From: Datnioides undecimradiatus
Taxonomy: Eukaryota; Chordata; Actinopteri; Lobotiformes; Datnioididae
Direction: 5' to 3'
Length of the DNA stretch: 64,000 nt
Assembly (NCBI GenBank): GCA_008933995.1
Contig: WARS01000029.1
Coordinates: forward strand, 23,000,879 to 23,064,878
Part shown: piece by piece, positions 1 to 11,070 of the stretch
Layout of the letters: each line of letters opens with the position of its first letter
Position numbering within the stretch: the stretch's first letter is position 1
Program-made: the position numbers and the translations under genes
The notes under the pieces: generated by a model
Databases searched by the model: none
Seen by the model: the letters and a program-made list of their open reading frames with translations, nothing else
Told to the model about the DNA's origin: nothing

Positions 1-1314
1 ACGCACATAACATGTCATCATCTGTCGTGATGCAAGATTAAACTCCTGAGGAGTCACCGAGTTCTTTCAGCTCCGCCCCGCCTTGTTACATTCAATTGTT
101 GTTTACACCAGAAGCAATTATTTATAATGCTCTAACAATACCACACTCTTCATTTCACTTAAAGCAGTTATAATTAGTGTGTGTGAAAGTATATATAGAG
201 CCATATAGTTGTGCTTTTTGCAGGAGGTGGCTGTTCGCTGCATTTGCACCTAAACAGCTGTCCATGAGTGGAAGAGGGTGAAACAGGAAGGAGACGAGTG
301 TCCGCTGTTTACCTGCATCACCTAAGGCCTAAACAGAGGCTGCTCATGTTTCAGCTCACATCAGTTTGAATGTGCATCGTTTGGTGAGAGGTGCGCTAAT
401 GTCGCTAAATGCTAGTTTGATTTTAACACGCCATCCCTCCGTTCTCCCGCAAATGGCGGGTTTAACTCAAATATCATTGGCGTTGGTTGATTATGGAAGG
501 ATTAACAGAGATATCGACTGTGGGAAAGCGTTTGATTTGCTTCTCCGGATCAGCCTGTGAAGGGCTGCACGGGGAAGGTCGTGGTCAGGGGTGATACACA
601 GATACACAGCAGCAAAGTGAGGAACACAGAGCTCGGCCTGTTTGCTGGGTTTGTGTGTAACAAACTGAGAGCAGCACATGCAGACTTCTATGGCAGCTCA
701 CTGATACATAAAGAGGAATTGTTGCTGTTGCATAAGTGCCTCGCTCAGGCTGCTGCCTCCCTCCGCGTCTAAACTGTTATCTTATCAAAACAAAGGATTC
801 TTTGAATATCTAGATTCAGGGAAACACCCTCGGGCCAATTGTGTGTGTGATAGGAAGGAAAATATTTCCCACTAAGTCTCAGCGAGTGTGCCGGGGGGGA
901 AACTCAGAACACTCCTGTCGTTTGTTCTGCATCGCGCTCGCTGCCAACTGTCGCTCGCTCACAGAAAGTGCTTTTGTTTCTTCTGACTGTTTGTTTGCGT
1001 CCGTAGCGAGGAGTCCTCCAGTTTGTTAGACCGTTTTGAGGTTTTTCGTACAACAGACAGAAAGAGTTTGTGTGTTTTATGTTTGTGAAAGAGAGAGTGA
1101 ACGACAGATTTTGGGGTTTTTTTCACATTACATACCTCAGATCACACTGGCTCTATTGTTCAAAGCCCGCTTGCAGAGATGAATTGTTTAACCCCGTGTA
1201 CGCTGCACGGTTTATTGTGTGTGCATGTTTATGATGTGTGTGTGTGCAGGTGCATGTTTTCATTACCCTGAATATTTATGCACGCTCATACAGCTGAAAT
1301 GCTGGAAACTCACG

Positions 1315-1335
1315 GCCGCCGCCGCCGCCGCCGCC
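1315..1335. repeat. (GCC)7 trinucleotide repeat
   Basis: Seven perfect GCC units lie in gmds intronic DNA; no coding frame is supported. Confidence 0.95.
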
Positions 1336-3252
1336 AAGGCCCTCGGCCAGCAGCAGCACATGAAATATTAAGTGGTTCCACTGATTTATGCAGCAAAGCT
1401 GAGAGTTTGACAGAAGTTGTACTGGACCGTGATGAGGAAACAATGAGGTTCCTGGACTAAAGTTACCCGCGCGCACATACCCACATGCACAGAACACATG
1501 ACCACCCACCTGTTTACTGGCCCAGCCGCTCACCTTTCTTTTGGCTTTTGTTGCACACTGAATTTCAAATCGGGCGGTTTTTAAAAAGTTTGAACCTGTC
1601 CCTCGAACTTAACCGTGTCTCGGCTGGAGATTCCCCTGAAAACAGAGACTACCCGCCGCTCTGTTCCCTGGCACTTCATCGCACTCATTAAAACCCTCGC
1701 CCATTATCCCTGTGAGTTACGATCACGTTGAAAGATTCTGCGGCGCGTGATGTTCGTCCGGTGCCAACGCTCGGTGCCGGTGCAGGAAGCAGCGCGGCTT
1801 TTTATGCGCTGAGACAAACGGTGAGGGTGGGGAGTGGAGGATGGGCGTGTTAGGGAACCCGAATTTCATGCAGGTGATCTATCTTAAAACAACAAATCAC
1901 CTAATCCACACCTTAGCTGTACCTCATTCTGCATGCATCATGTTATGGATGTAATATTCTATAGATTATAGATCTAGATCAAGAACAGTCAGTAGTGTTG
2001 ATGCATTGCATAAAACCACATGCTAACTTATCACCCGTTCAGTTTAACTTCACAAACTGTGGCCAAACATTTAGTGTTGCAATAAAAAGTGGTTTTAGCA
2101 CCCTGAAACCGGTTTTAACAGCGGTTACAGCTGATTTGGGTTTATTCAGGCTTCCAAAACACTTTTACTGCACAACATGTTGATGCTGATTAGAACAAGG
2201 AGCAGGGAATAAAACGGATGCTTTGCTAAAAAGCACCAAGAGAAAGAAAGTTGTTATTTAAATTAAAAGAAGCTCTGATTGAAGTGAAGCCTGTGAGGAG
2301 TAAACGAGCCGAACCGCGCGCTGCTTTAAAACGCGGGGGTTCCTCTCCGTCTCCGTTCGCTCGGTTGCAAACAAACAGGTTTGTTGTTCGGCGGCTCTTT
2401 CACTCTCGACCCCTCAGCTCCGTCCCGCTTTCTCGGGAGGAAGTGGGCCGTCCTCCGAGATGAAGACTTCCTTTTGTGGCTCCCACTGCAGCTCCACAGG
2501 AAGGGCTGGAGCAGAAGTGTAAGGGCAGAGTTAGTGCACCCTCAGGCACCATCACTGGGATGGATCCGTTTAGTTTGCTGGGGTGAGGTGGACGAGGGAG
2601 GGAGGGGGGAGACGTTATGAAAGTTATATTCCTGGGAAAATAGATAATTCCTGCTCAGGACTGTGGTAGAGCACCTTTGGCCCAGATAACATCATAATAG
2701 TGACTCATCGGGGGAACCCAAAGGATCCTGGGTGTTAGAGCCCACCCTGCAAACATTATGTCATCCCAGTTCATCTCAGGCGCCGTCTGTGGGTGGATGT
2801 CGGGGCTTTGTAAGGTCACTGACATCAGGCCACCTGAAAGCACGCAGGTGCAGCATCAAAGCATCTCTACCTGTGCTGTTAAACCCTACATTGTGTCTGC
2901 AAGGTGCAGCTGAGACAGAAGTGGTGGAAAACCGACAGACGCCGTGTTTGAAGCAGGGGCTTTTACTGCCGTAGATGTTATGACTCCACACAGCTACTGT
3001 ACCCCCCCCCCCGTGTGTGTGTTTGATTCGGTAAACGTGCAGACTATGGGAACCTCTCCCGAGAACCTTTGACACACAGAGTGCCATATGTGAAGAATTT
3101 GCAGAGGTCAGCAGGATCCAGTGAAACCGGCCGAACTTCAGCGCTGCTTTATTGTCCGTGCTGCCCCTCTGGGTGTCTGACTGTGGAACAGTGTGGAACA
3201 ACAGCCACAAGACTGCAGAGTCCCTGCAGACGAGCTGCAGTACAAACACAAC

Positions 3253-3293
3253 CTCTCTCTGCCTCTCTCTCTCTCTCTCTCTCCCCCCTCTCT
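3253..3293. repeat. (CT)n tract
   Basis: Nearly pure CT repeat with one interrupting G. Confidence 0.9.
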
Positions 3294-3441
3294 CATAGCC
3301 GGGGGTGAGTCATCTGTTTCCTATGCTCAACATGTGGAGGCACTGCGTTCACTACACACACACACACACTCTACTGTTTACACTACTGCTGTCTTATCTT
3401 ACACACTGGACACATTACAGGAACATTTAAAAAAACACACA

Positions 3442-3445
<4 letters not shown>

Positions 3446-3476
<31 letters not shown>
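3446..3476. repeat. (GT)n microsatellite
   Basis: 31-nt perfect TG alternation. Confidence 0.97.
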
Positions 3477-3477
<1 letters not shown>

Positions 3478-3632
3478 GTGGCGTGTGTGTGTGACCGCGT
3501 GTTTTGATGACGCCGGCTAATTGCTCGTCCTTTGCTCTGTGTTTTTCTGTTAATGTTCTGATGCTATCGCCTCAGTATCAACAGGGATGCCGCTCTCATG
3601 TGATCTGGTCTCCCTGCAGATAACACCGACGG

Positions 3633-3713
3633 GCGCGCGTGTGCGTGTGTGTGTGTGTGTGCGTGTGTGTGCGTGTGTGTGTGTGTGTGTATGTGCGTGC
3701 GTGTGTGTGCGCA
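3633..3713. repeat. compound (GT)n/(GC) purine-pyrimidine alternating array
   Basis: About 80 nt of almost unbroken alternating purine-pyrimidine sequence (GCGCGC, GTGTGC, GTGT units), prone to left-handed Z-DNA. Confidence 0.95.
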
Positions 3714-5176
3714 CTCTGTGCCCATGGGAAGTGTCACATCTCTTGTCTGTGTGTATTTTGGAGCGTGTGTGTGCGCATGATGATATGACGACGATAACAT
3801 TAAAATTAACCTGATATATAAACAGATTTAATAATAATACATGTAATTAAATAATAAATAAATCAAATCCAAAGTTAAAGTCATCATGGGGAGATCGCAG
3901 TTTAACGTTTTCCTGCTCGTGACTCAGGTTCAGGCTCCTCCCGTTGAGGTAAGTTTGCATCAGTTCATTTAAAGGGAGCTTCCTGCAGCCAGCGGAGGTC
4001 ATGTGAGGTTATTGTGTCACAACTTTCCAAACGAAGTTACCTTTAATGACCTTTTTGAAAACAGTTAGTAAACCTGTTTTAAAACTGTTTGAAAGAAGTG
4101 TGTTGCACCTGCTTTTGAGGTTACACTACTTCCTGATGTCAAGTAATCAGAGTAGATGAAGCGGCTGATAATCCAGGCGTGGCTCGCTCGTCTTGACGTG
4201 AACCCTCTTGTCTTTCCTTGTTCTTCTTCTTCTGTCCGTCTTCTATACGTCAGCTCGTGGGTGTGTTGTCCCGTCGCAGCGCTCTGCCTGTATCAGGCGA
4301 TGATGAGGCGGCAGCAGCAGGTGATCACGGACAGCTCAGGGCACAGAGCAAACTCCCACAGGAAACTCGGTGTGCGCCCGCGTGTTTCAGGAAGCGGCGA
4401 GCGTGTTTGTGTTTGCGCGTTTCATGGCTCCCTCTGCGCCTGCTGCGGCGCTCAGATAACCACAGCGAATCAATAGAGCGATAAAGGGGCCGGAGGATGG
4501 CAGCGGGTTTTATCTGTGTTTAAACTATTATGTCGTGCCCATTTCATGTTGTGTGAAAGTGATGAACGCGCAGTTTCCCAGCTGTCCCCAAAGACCGCCG
4601 CCATCCCACCGCCCTCACCCACTTTATCAGTGTTGTCTCAGCGTCCACATCGCACGAATCTGATGTTTTTGCTCAGTTCTGATGTTTTTTAGGCTTCTGC
4701 AGGACGCAGGTGGTCACGTTCAGGCAACTAACGCTTCTTGGTTAAAGTGAAAGAAAAGAGGCGAATTTAATTACTGCGTTAAAATGAAAAACAATGTTTT
4801 ATTTGTTCGTTCACCGCTCTGACTCGCACACTCACCCAGATTAGGCACTTCCTGTTTCGCTGGCACTGAACTTGAGGTCAGACTTTAATTTCGTACTGCA
4901 GAATTAACCAAAGTGAACTTCCAGCGAAAGCCCGGGCTGACACAAAGCCTCCACAATCCCCCGGCCAGCGTGTGCAACAGACTCTGTCCTTCGTCAGCGT
5001 CTCCCACACTGCGAGGAAACGGGAGTTATTGTTCAGTAATTTGGAAAAACAGACTTGACGCCGACGTGAAGCTGTTTTATCTTTTCCGTTGCAGCGTAAG
5101 AGCTGCCCTCCAAGCTGGGGATGTCAAACGATCGCTGCCCTGCATTCCCTCCTGAAACGGCCTAATCAATCCAACG

Positions 5177-5195
5177 TGGCCCTCGGGGGGCGCCG
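5177..5195 (+). promoter_or_regulatory. CTCF-like motif, + orientation
   Basis: TGGCCCTCGGGGGGCGCCG matches the known vertebrate CTCF consensus (TGGCCACCAGGGGGCGCTA) at the outer TGGCC and the GGGGGCGC core. Site occupancy is unknown. Confidence 0.4.
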
Positions 5196-5377
5196 TGGCC
5201 CCTGCACCTCCATAAATACGCTAACAGCTTCTTAAACATGTGACACAACGCGGGTAAAGTTTACAGGCCGGGCGTCCGTGTGCACCCTGCCTCCACCGGG
5301 GGAGGAGTTCCTCTGCCACCTGCAGTGGGAGAATACTGTGGGGGGGGGGGCTCACGCTGGGCTGTACCGTAGTTGTT

Positions 5378-5400
5378 CACACACACACACACACACATAC
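5378..5400. repeat. (CA)n microsatellite with preceding G11 run
   Basis: CA alternation about 30 nt after an 11-G run at 5340-5350. Confidence 0.93.
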
Positions 5401-5486
5401 ATATATAATCGTATCTCATACACACACCTGCTCTTGATTGTCCAATTTGTAAGCGATGCAGTGGAAACAGTAAACAGGCTGATAGC

Positions 5487-5500
5487 ATCTCATATGAGAT
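5487..5500. repeat. 14-bp perfect palindrome
   Basis: ATCTCATATGAGAT is exactly self-complementary and contains a CATATG E-box core. A palindrome of this length can occur by chance in a window of this size. Confidence 0.9.
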
Positions 5501-6768
5501 CACTGCAGAGAGCCTGAGCCCAGCGTACACACACACACAGCTGGGGGGAGGAAGGCGTGCATTGTTCTGGGTGACAGACGACAAGCGGCGGAGCCTCCGT
5601 GAGCGTTCGCAGCGTAAACGGACTCTTCTTCTAGCGGCGCTGCCCCCCCCCCGAGGTCACAGGTCGTGTGTCTCGGCCTCAGAGTTCAGCCGCTGCCCGG
5701 CGAGCACGTCTGGAAATTCACTTCACGAGGACGGCTCGGACTGACACCGCGCCGTTAACCCGCCGCCCCCCGACTGTCTTCCCCAAGTCTGCTTTCTCAC
5801 TTAAACCTTCTCACTTGTTTTATTTTTCTCTAACTCCCACCGAATCCCCGACGCTTTCCCTTTCTCCCTCCGCCGTTCTGCAAACAAACCTCGCTCATCT
5901 CTTCATCTGCGCCGTCTGATTCCAGTTTCCCAGGCCGTTATCTGCTCCCTGCTCTCTCTTCAGTGGAAAAACTAAAATTACTACAGCTCCCACAGCCGAA
6001 ACAGCGTTTATCTCCCGCTGTCAGACCTGCTGTTGGAGCCCATCACATTACACGCACATGTTACAGCACCGCCGAGGACGACGCCTTCACTTCCTGTGTT
6101 GTTTATGCCGTTAGCTCATATTCATACGCGCTCTGGGCACCATCCCTGTTAACTCACACCAACTCGTCTGTCTCTGTTGAACATCCAACCAGCTTTGACC
6201 AGACTCTTGTCCCTCTGCAGCGTTAAAGAGTCGAGGTGATAGCAAAATTAGTTTCACACGACTTGATTCCTTGCACCGGACACGTCTCGCTGGGGTCCAC
6301 CGTTCCCCCATTTGCTGCTGTTTTCCATCTCGTCCTCCATCACTCTGTACAGTCTTCCCTCTTTAGGAAGTAGGTGCTGTGATATCACGTTCTGCAGGCT
6401 CTCTGCCGTGCACGGTGAGAGATATATAAGTAAATCCAAACAGTCGGCGAATCCGTCAAGCCTCCCTCTCGGCCTCTCGCCGCCGTTTGTTTTGCTTCCT
6501 GCCTGTTCAAAGAGGGCAAAATGAATGAGGTGCCTTTCCGGCCCAGCACCACTCGGCCCGCTGCTATTGATACCCTCACCCTGACAGCCCAGGATGTGTG
6601 TGTGTGTGTGTTTGTGTGTGGTTATAGTACATCAAATAAAGTCCAAAAAAGCTGAAGCAGCTATTTTTAAACACCTTTCACATCCTGTTTCGCCCCTGCA
6701 CCGTGCCTATTCCAAACCCAGCTATGACAGATTAGCATGCAGCACCTATATTTAACAGTGTCTCTGCA

Positions 6769-6790
6769 TGTGTGTGTGTGTGTGTGTGTG
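6769..6790. repeat. (TG)n microsatellite
   Basis: Perfect 22-nt TG alternation. Confidence 0.95.
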
Positions 6791-6970
6791 CGCAGCATGT
6801 GTGTGTTCCTGTCCCCCCTTTCCCCCAGAAATGGTAACACACCCACAGCAAATGAGAAGGCTCCTTTGAGAAATGTGTTTCTCATGTTCTCACGGTGTAA
6901 AAATGACGCTATCGCCGAGCTCCAAGAATCAGCAGCTCTGTCCACATTACATGGAGCTGGGCCCACCCCA

Positions 6971-7020
6971 TGTGTGTGTGTGTGTGTGTGAGAGAGTGTG
7001 TGTGTGTGTGTGTGTGTGTG
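6971..7020. repeat. (TG)n microsatellite, interrupted
   Basis: Two TG runs separated by agagag, 50 nt in all. Confidence 0.96.
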
Positions 7021-7901
7021 CATGCACGTGCACAGGCGATTTAGTTTGCCGTGCGTGTTTTAGGGTTAAATAGTGAATGACAGTCTTTATGGGACCCCTT
7101 CCCTTCCTCTGGTGAAAACATGGAAAGATTGTTTACTGAGGACTCACTGTTCAGAGAGCCAGAGGTCACAGTCAAGTTCAAGTGTGTGTGCACGAGTGTG
7201 TGTGTGTGAGCGTGTGAGCTTGTGGACTTCCCCGTACATGTGGCTATGTTTGGATGTACAAACACGCTGATAATATCAAAGGAGTGGGTGCAGGCCTGAT
7301 TGATGGCATGAACGTCGGTTTAAGGCGAGCGGAGGAATTTTCATTTTCCTGAACTTAACTTTCTTTCTTTTTTAAATGTGCTTTATTAAAATATATCTGA
7401 GAGTTTCACTTTGGTGCATCGCTGAAAATCTGTTGAAGACCCCCGAGGCTGGAGGCGAAGAAACAACCTCCAGTGTTTTCATCGGTGGCGTGTTTACAGA
7501 GCCCGTCTTGCGCGGCGTGCAGACTGTAGCGGGCGCGGTAAACTTGCGTTCTCGCTGCGTAAACAAAGCCCGGTTGTTACAGCTCAGTGCACACAAGAAG
7601 AGGGACGTGCTGCCGATGACAGAAGTTCCAAAGAGCGCAGTTCTTTGTTTGCACAGCTAAGCCTCTAAACAAGCCGATCAGGTATACGTGTCAATGAAAT
7701 GAGAAAGACGTTCCTCCCAGCTGGGCTCGGCTCTGAGGACGATGCTCGATTCGCAGAGGAGACGGGCCGAGCTGCGTTTTGGTGGGTCAACCGAGTCAGT
7801 CTGGGACCGCTCGGTTCATCTGCGATCCCCCTGGACCCGAATCGAAGACGCACGCGTGAGCGCGGAGTGAAACGCGGCTGTTAGACCTCATGCTCGGCTT
7901 T

Positions 7902-7918
7902 AGCTCAGCTCAGCTCAG
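7902..7918. repeat. (AGCTC)3 short tandem repeat
   Basis: Three AGCTC units followed by AG. Confidence 0.85.
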
Positions 7919-8796
7919 TTTGCAACATGGCAGCCGAGTCACCAGCATTGTCAAAATACAGCGAGACAGTTGGTTGAAATACGTTTTAAAAGCGTCTGAG
8001 CAGACCGTCGCTCACTGCGTTGGGAAGTCAGGACAGATCCGGGCTGAATAAGCTGAAACAGCAGGTGTGTAGCGGCTTTGATACATCCCGCAGCCTTTTA
8101 TTAAAACAATGCATCAGTTTCTGTTCATAGCATTGTAAAAGTGACTCATCTCAGTCTTTTAGCAAACAGCAATTAATCCGTGCACACCTCACGCAGGATC
8201 TCTGACTGTAGCGCCAAATCCAGGTGGCTCACCGGCCCCTGCACACTCGTGAAGCAGAGTCTGCTCCCTGCTCCCTTTTGTGTTTACAGATTAAAATGCA
8301 CTGGAAACATTGCGCAGATTAGTTCGTAGTAAAGCCTCGGGTAGGCGTTCGAGTTGATCCTTCCTGCGACCAGCCTTCATGCTAACGCTCAAATCAAACA
8401 CTTGGAATAAAAGCTGTTTGCATTTTATCTTGTATCGCTGGAACGTTCTCTCTCAGCTGCAGAATGGCCTTATTTAGTGTCATTTCAGCCATCGCGGCGT
8501 GAAAACACAACAGTTTGGTCTTCAGGGAAACATCAAGTTTTGATAAGTAAGAAAGCGTTGTTGTGGTCCTCTGAGTCGTCTGTCTCTTGGACGCGGTCTT
8601 GATTTAAAACACTTGAGGGACGGCGCAGGAGCGGCGCCGCGTGAATAAAATGTTTCAGTCTCACTACGATCGACCGAGACCTGCGACCTCCTGCCGCATC
8701 CTCGGAGGTCGGCTGCTGCTGCGAGCCCCGGATGTGGTCGGAGTGAGGCAGAGAACGGCGAGGTGCGTCATATCCGACCATGTTGCAGCGGTGCGT

Positions 8797-8798
<2 letters not shown>

Positions 8799-8837
<39 letters not shown>
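8799..8837. repeat. (GT)n microsatellite
   Basis: 39-nt perfect GT alternation. Confidence 0.97.
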
Positions 8838-8841
<4 letters not shown>

Positions 8842-9000
8842 CATGCACGTACTTGCACTCGGGGTGAAGTCAGACTGTAAATATAGCCTCGTCTGTCTTC
8901 GACTGGACGTCCAGACAGACGGTGTCTGACGAGGATAAACGCTCCAGTCTCTGACTTTTTTGGTCAAGGAGAGAGGAGAAGGAAGGAGGGGGAGGAAGAG

Positions 9001-9057
9001 TGTGTGTGTGTGTGTGTGTGTGCGGGGGTGAAAAGGAGAAGGGGGGAGGGGGGGTTA
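9001..9057. repeat. (TG)n microsatellite followed by G-rich block
   Basis: A 22-nt TG run followed by three G runs (GGGGG, GGGGGG, GGGGGGG) within 35 nt. Confidence 0.93.
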
Positions 9058-9210
9058 ATAATTTCAGCCATCTCTAAAAATAGGGGGCTCGGTAAAAGAG
9101 GAAAAAAAAGGCTGTTCTGCTAAAAATCACAGCTCCATAGCAGCCGTTTGGATGATGTGTGCTCCCTGAGGTGGAGCCTGGGAAAGTTAGCTGTGCGTAC
9201 GAGCATGTCA

Positions 9211-9213
<3 letters not shown>

Positions 9214-9249
<36 letters not shown>
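9214..9249. repeat. (TG)n microsatellite
   Basis: 36-nt perfect TG alternation. Confidence 0.97.
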
Positions 9250-9254
<5 letters not shown>

Positions 9255-10651
9255 AGACCTAAATTGAATGATTAAGGTCTTTACTTGTATTTACGCAGAA
9301 CAGGCTTGGAAAGCAGCCTCGTTTGTTGGCTGATAATGGCGCGGTCCGCCCCCGACTGGCCTGTCTGGCCGCGGCCTGCCCGAGCCCGCTTCGACTTGGT
9401 CTGTCCCGGTATGGTCTGGTTCGGTCCGCTCTCCTTGGCCGCTCTGCCAAAATCCACCCCTGCCCTTTACTGACTCACTACAAGACCATCAGGGATTGTG
9501 GGATGCGGGCAGACACAGAAATAAAAAGGCTTAGTCCTTATATGAGGAGGGAGATCGTAGCGCAACATAACTGAGTAAAGTCTCATAAAGTATGTTGGAA
9601 AGGAAAAGTCATTGGATGAAAGTTCCTCTGCTCAGGAACTCCAGGAATGTCAGCCCACCAGACTCCATTTCAGTGCTTTTCAATCTGCTCTGCAGCTTCG
9701 TATCTGGACCCTGCGGCTGCCTGTTGAAAGGGTGTTGGCCCTCATTGTGCTCGGCCGAGATTCGTTTAAATGTTATTTTTACCAGCTGCTTTTATCTGTG
9801 CTGCCTTTGTAACGGGCGGCAGGACTTAGTCACCGAGCCTCAGACTGAGCGTCTCTGCAGGCCCAATTTGAGGAACACACTGGGTTTGTGTTGTCGCGTT
9901 GTTATGGGAGAATACCAGAGTCCGGCCGGGGCGAAGCAGAGCTGCGTGTGAGCTGCGTGTGAGCGAGCGAGCGGCGCGTCCTGCTGCGTTTCCTGTGGTG
10001 GTACTTTGAGTATGTTACCCCCACACATGGAGCCTGTGACCCTGTTTATTACAGAGGTTATAAAGCAATGAATTCAAACACAGAGCATATATATATATGT
10101 ATATAAATATAAATATTCCTGTTATTATATCATGAAGTTTGGATTAATGTACAGTGTAGTGACAGTTTAGTAGAATCACAGTATTTTAGATATTAAATGT
10201 AAAAAGATTTGGTCGACTTCAGTATTTTTTTTATTTATTTCAGTTTTTATTTACTTTATATTAATTGCAGTTAATTCTAATAATATATAAGCATTATTTA
10301 GTTTGGGTTTTTCATATAAATCTTTAGCTTTTCATTATTTATTCGCAGTATTTTTGATTTATTTCACTGCAGACTCTTTGAATCCTTCTGTCAAACGTCT
10401 TGTTGACAGTTGCTTTAAACGTTTATGAAACAGCCAAACAGCAAAATGATCTGGTGACCATAAAAATGTTTTTTTATGTGCTGAACTCCATAAAAATACG
10501 CTCAAAACATACAAAACTTCCTGGTTTTCGCTCTTAAATAAAACGATGGCTGTGTCACGTTTCACCTTTTGAAACTCGACACATTTCTTGAATCGTGTTG
10601 AGGTTTAACAGCGAGCTTTAATCAGAAACCACAGGCCTGTGTTGACCTGCC

Positions 10652-10710
10652 TCTGCGCCCCGCGCCCTGCACCCTGCACCCCGCGCCCTGCGCCCTGCGC
10701 CCACCTGCCC
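10652..10710. repeat. (CCCTGCRC)n-type minisatellite
   Basis: Seven or so imperfect copies of a 7-8 nt GC-rich unit (cgccctg, caccctg). Confidence 0.85.
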
Positions 10711-10860
10711 CGCTGTGTCACAGCGTTTGCCCTCGTGTGGATTGTGTGTCAGCGTCATATTCGCAGTGCTGCAGAGCTGTCAGGCGATACGCTGTGCAGA
10801 GACGCACATCACCTGGTTTATGAGATGCCACTTTGTGTATTGATGGAGGGGAGGTGCAGG

Positions 10861-10862
<2 letters not shown>

Positions 10863-10894
<32 letters not shown>
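10863..10894. repeat. (GT)n microsatellite
   Basis: 32-nt perfect GT alternation. Confidence 0.97.
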
Positions 10895-10896
<2 letters not shown>

Positions 10897-11023
10897 CACA
10901 GCGTGGACGTTCAAAGAACAAAAGGATCCTTTGAGTGCAGAGTTTCAGAGGAAGCTGTCAGACATGTTCATTCTTCTCTAATCCAGTGTTTGGGATTATC
11001 CTGTGCTGTTATGGAATGCTGTT

Positions 11024-11025
<2 letters not shown>

Positions 11026-11068
<43 letters not shown>
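11026..11068. repeat. (CA)n microsatellite
   Basis: 43-nt perfect CA alternation about 130 nt from the GT array at 10863-10894. The two are complementary and could pair in a transcript. Confidence 0.97.

Positions 11069-11070
<2 letters not shown>

Noticed and set aside
2776..3249. 157-codon open frame on the - strand
   Set aside because: Low-information sequence with no recognisable motif and no splice or promoter context.
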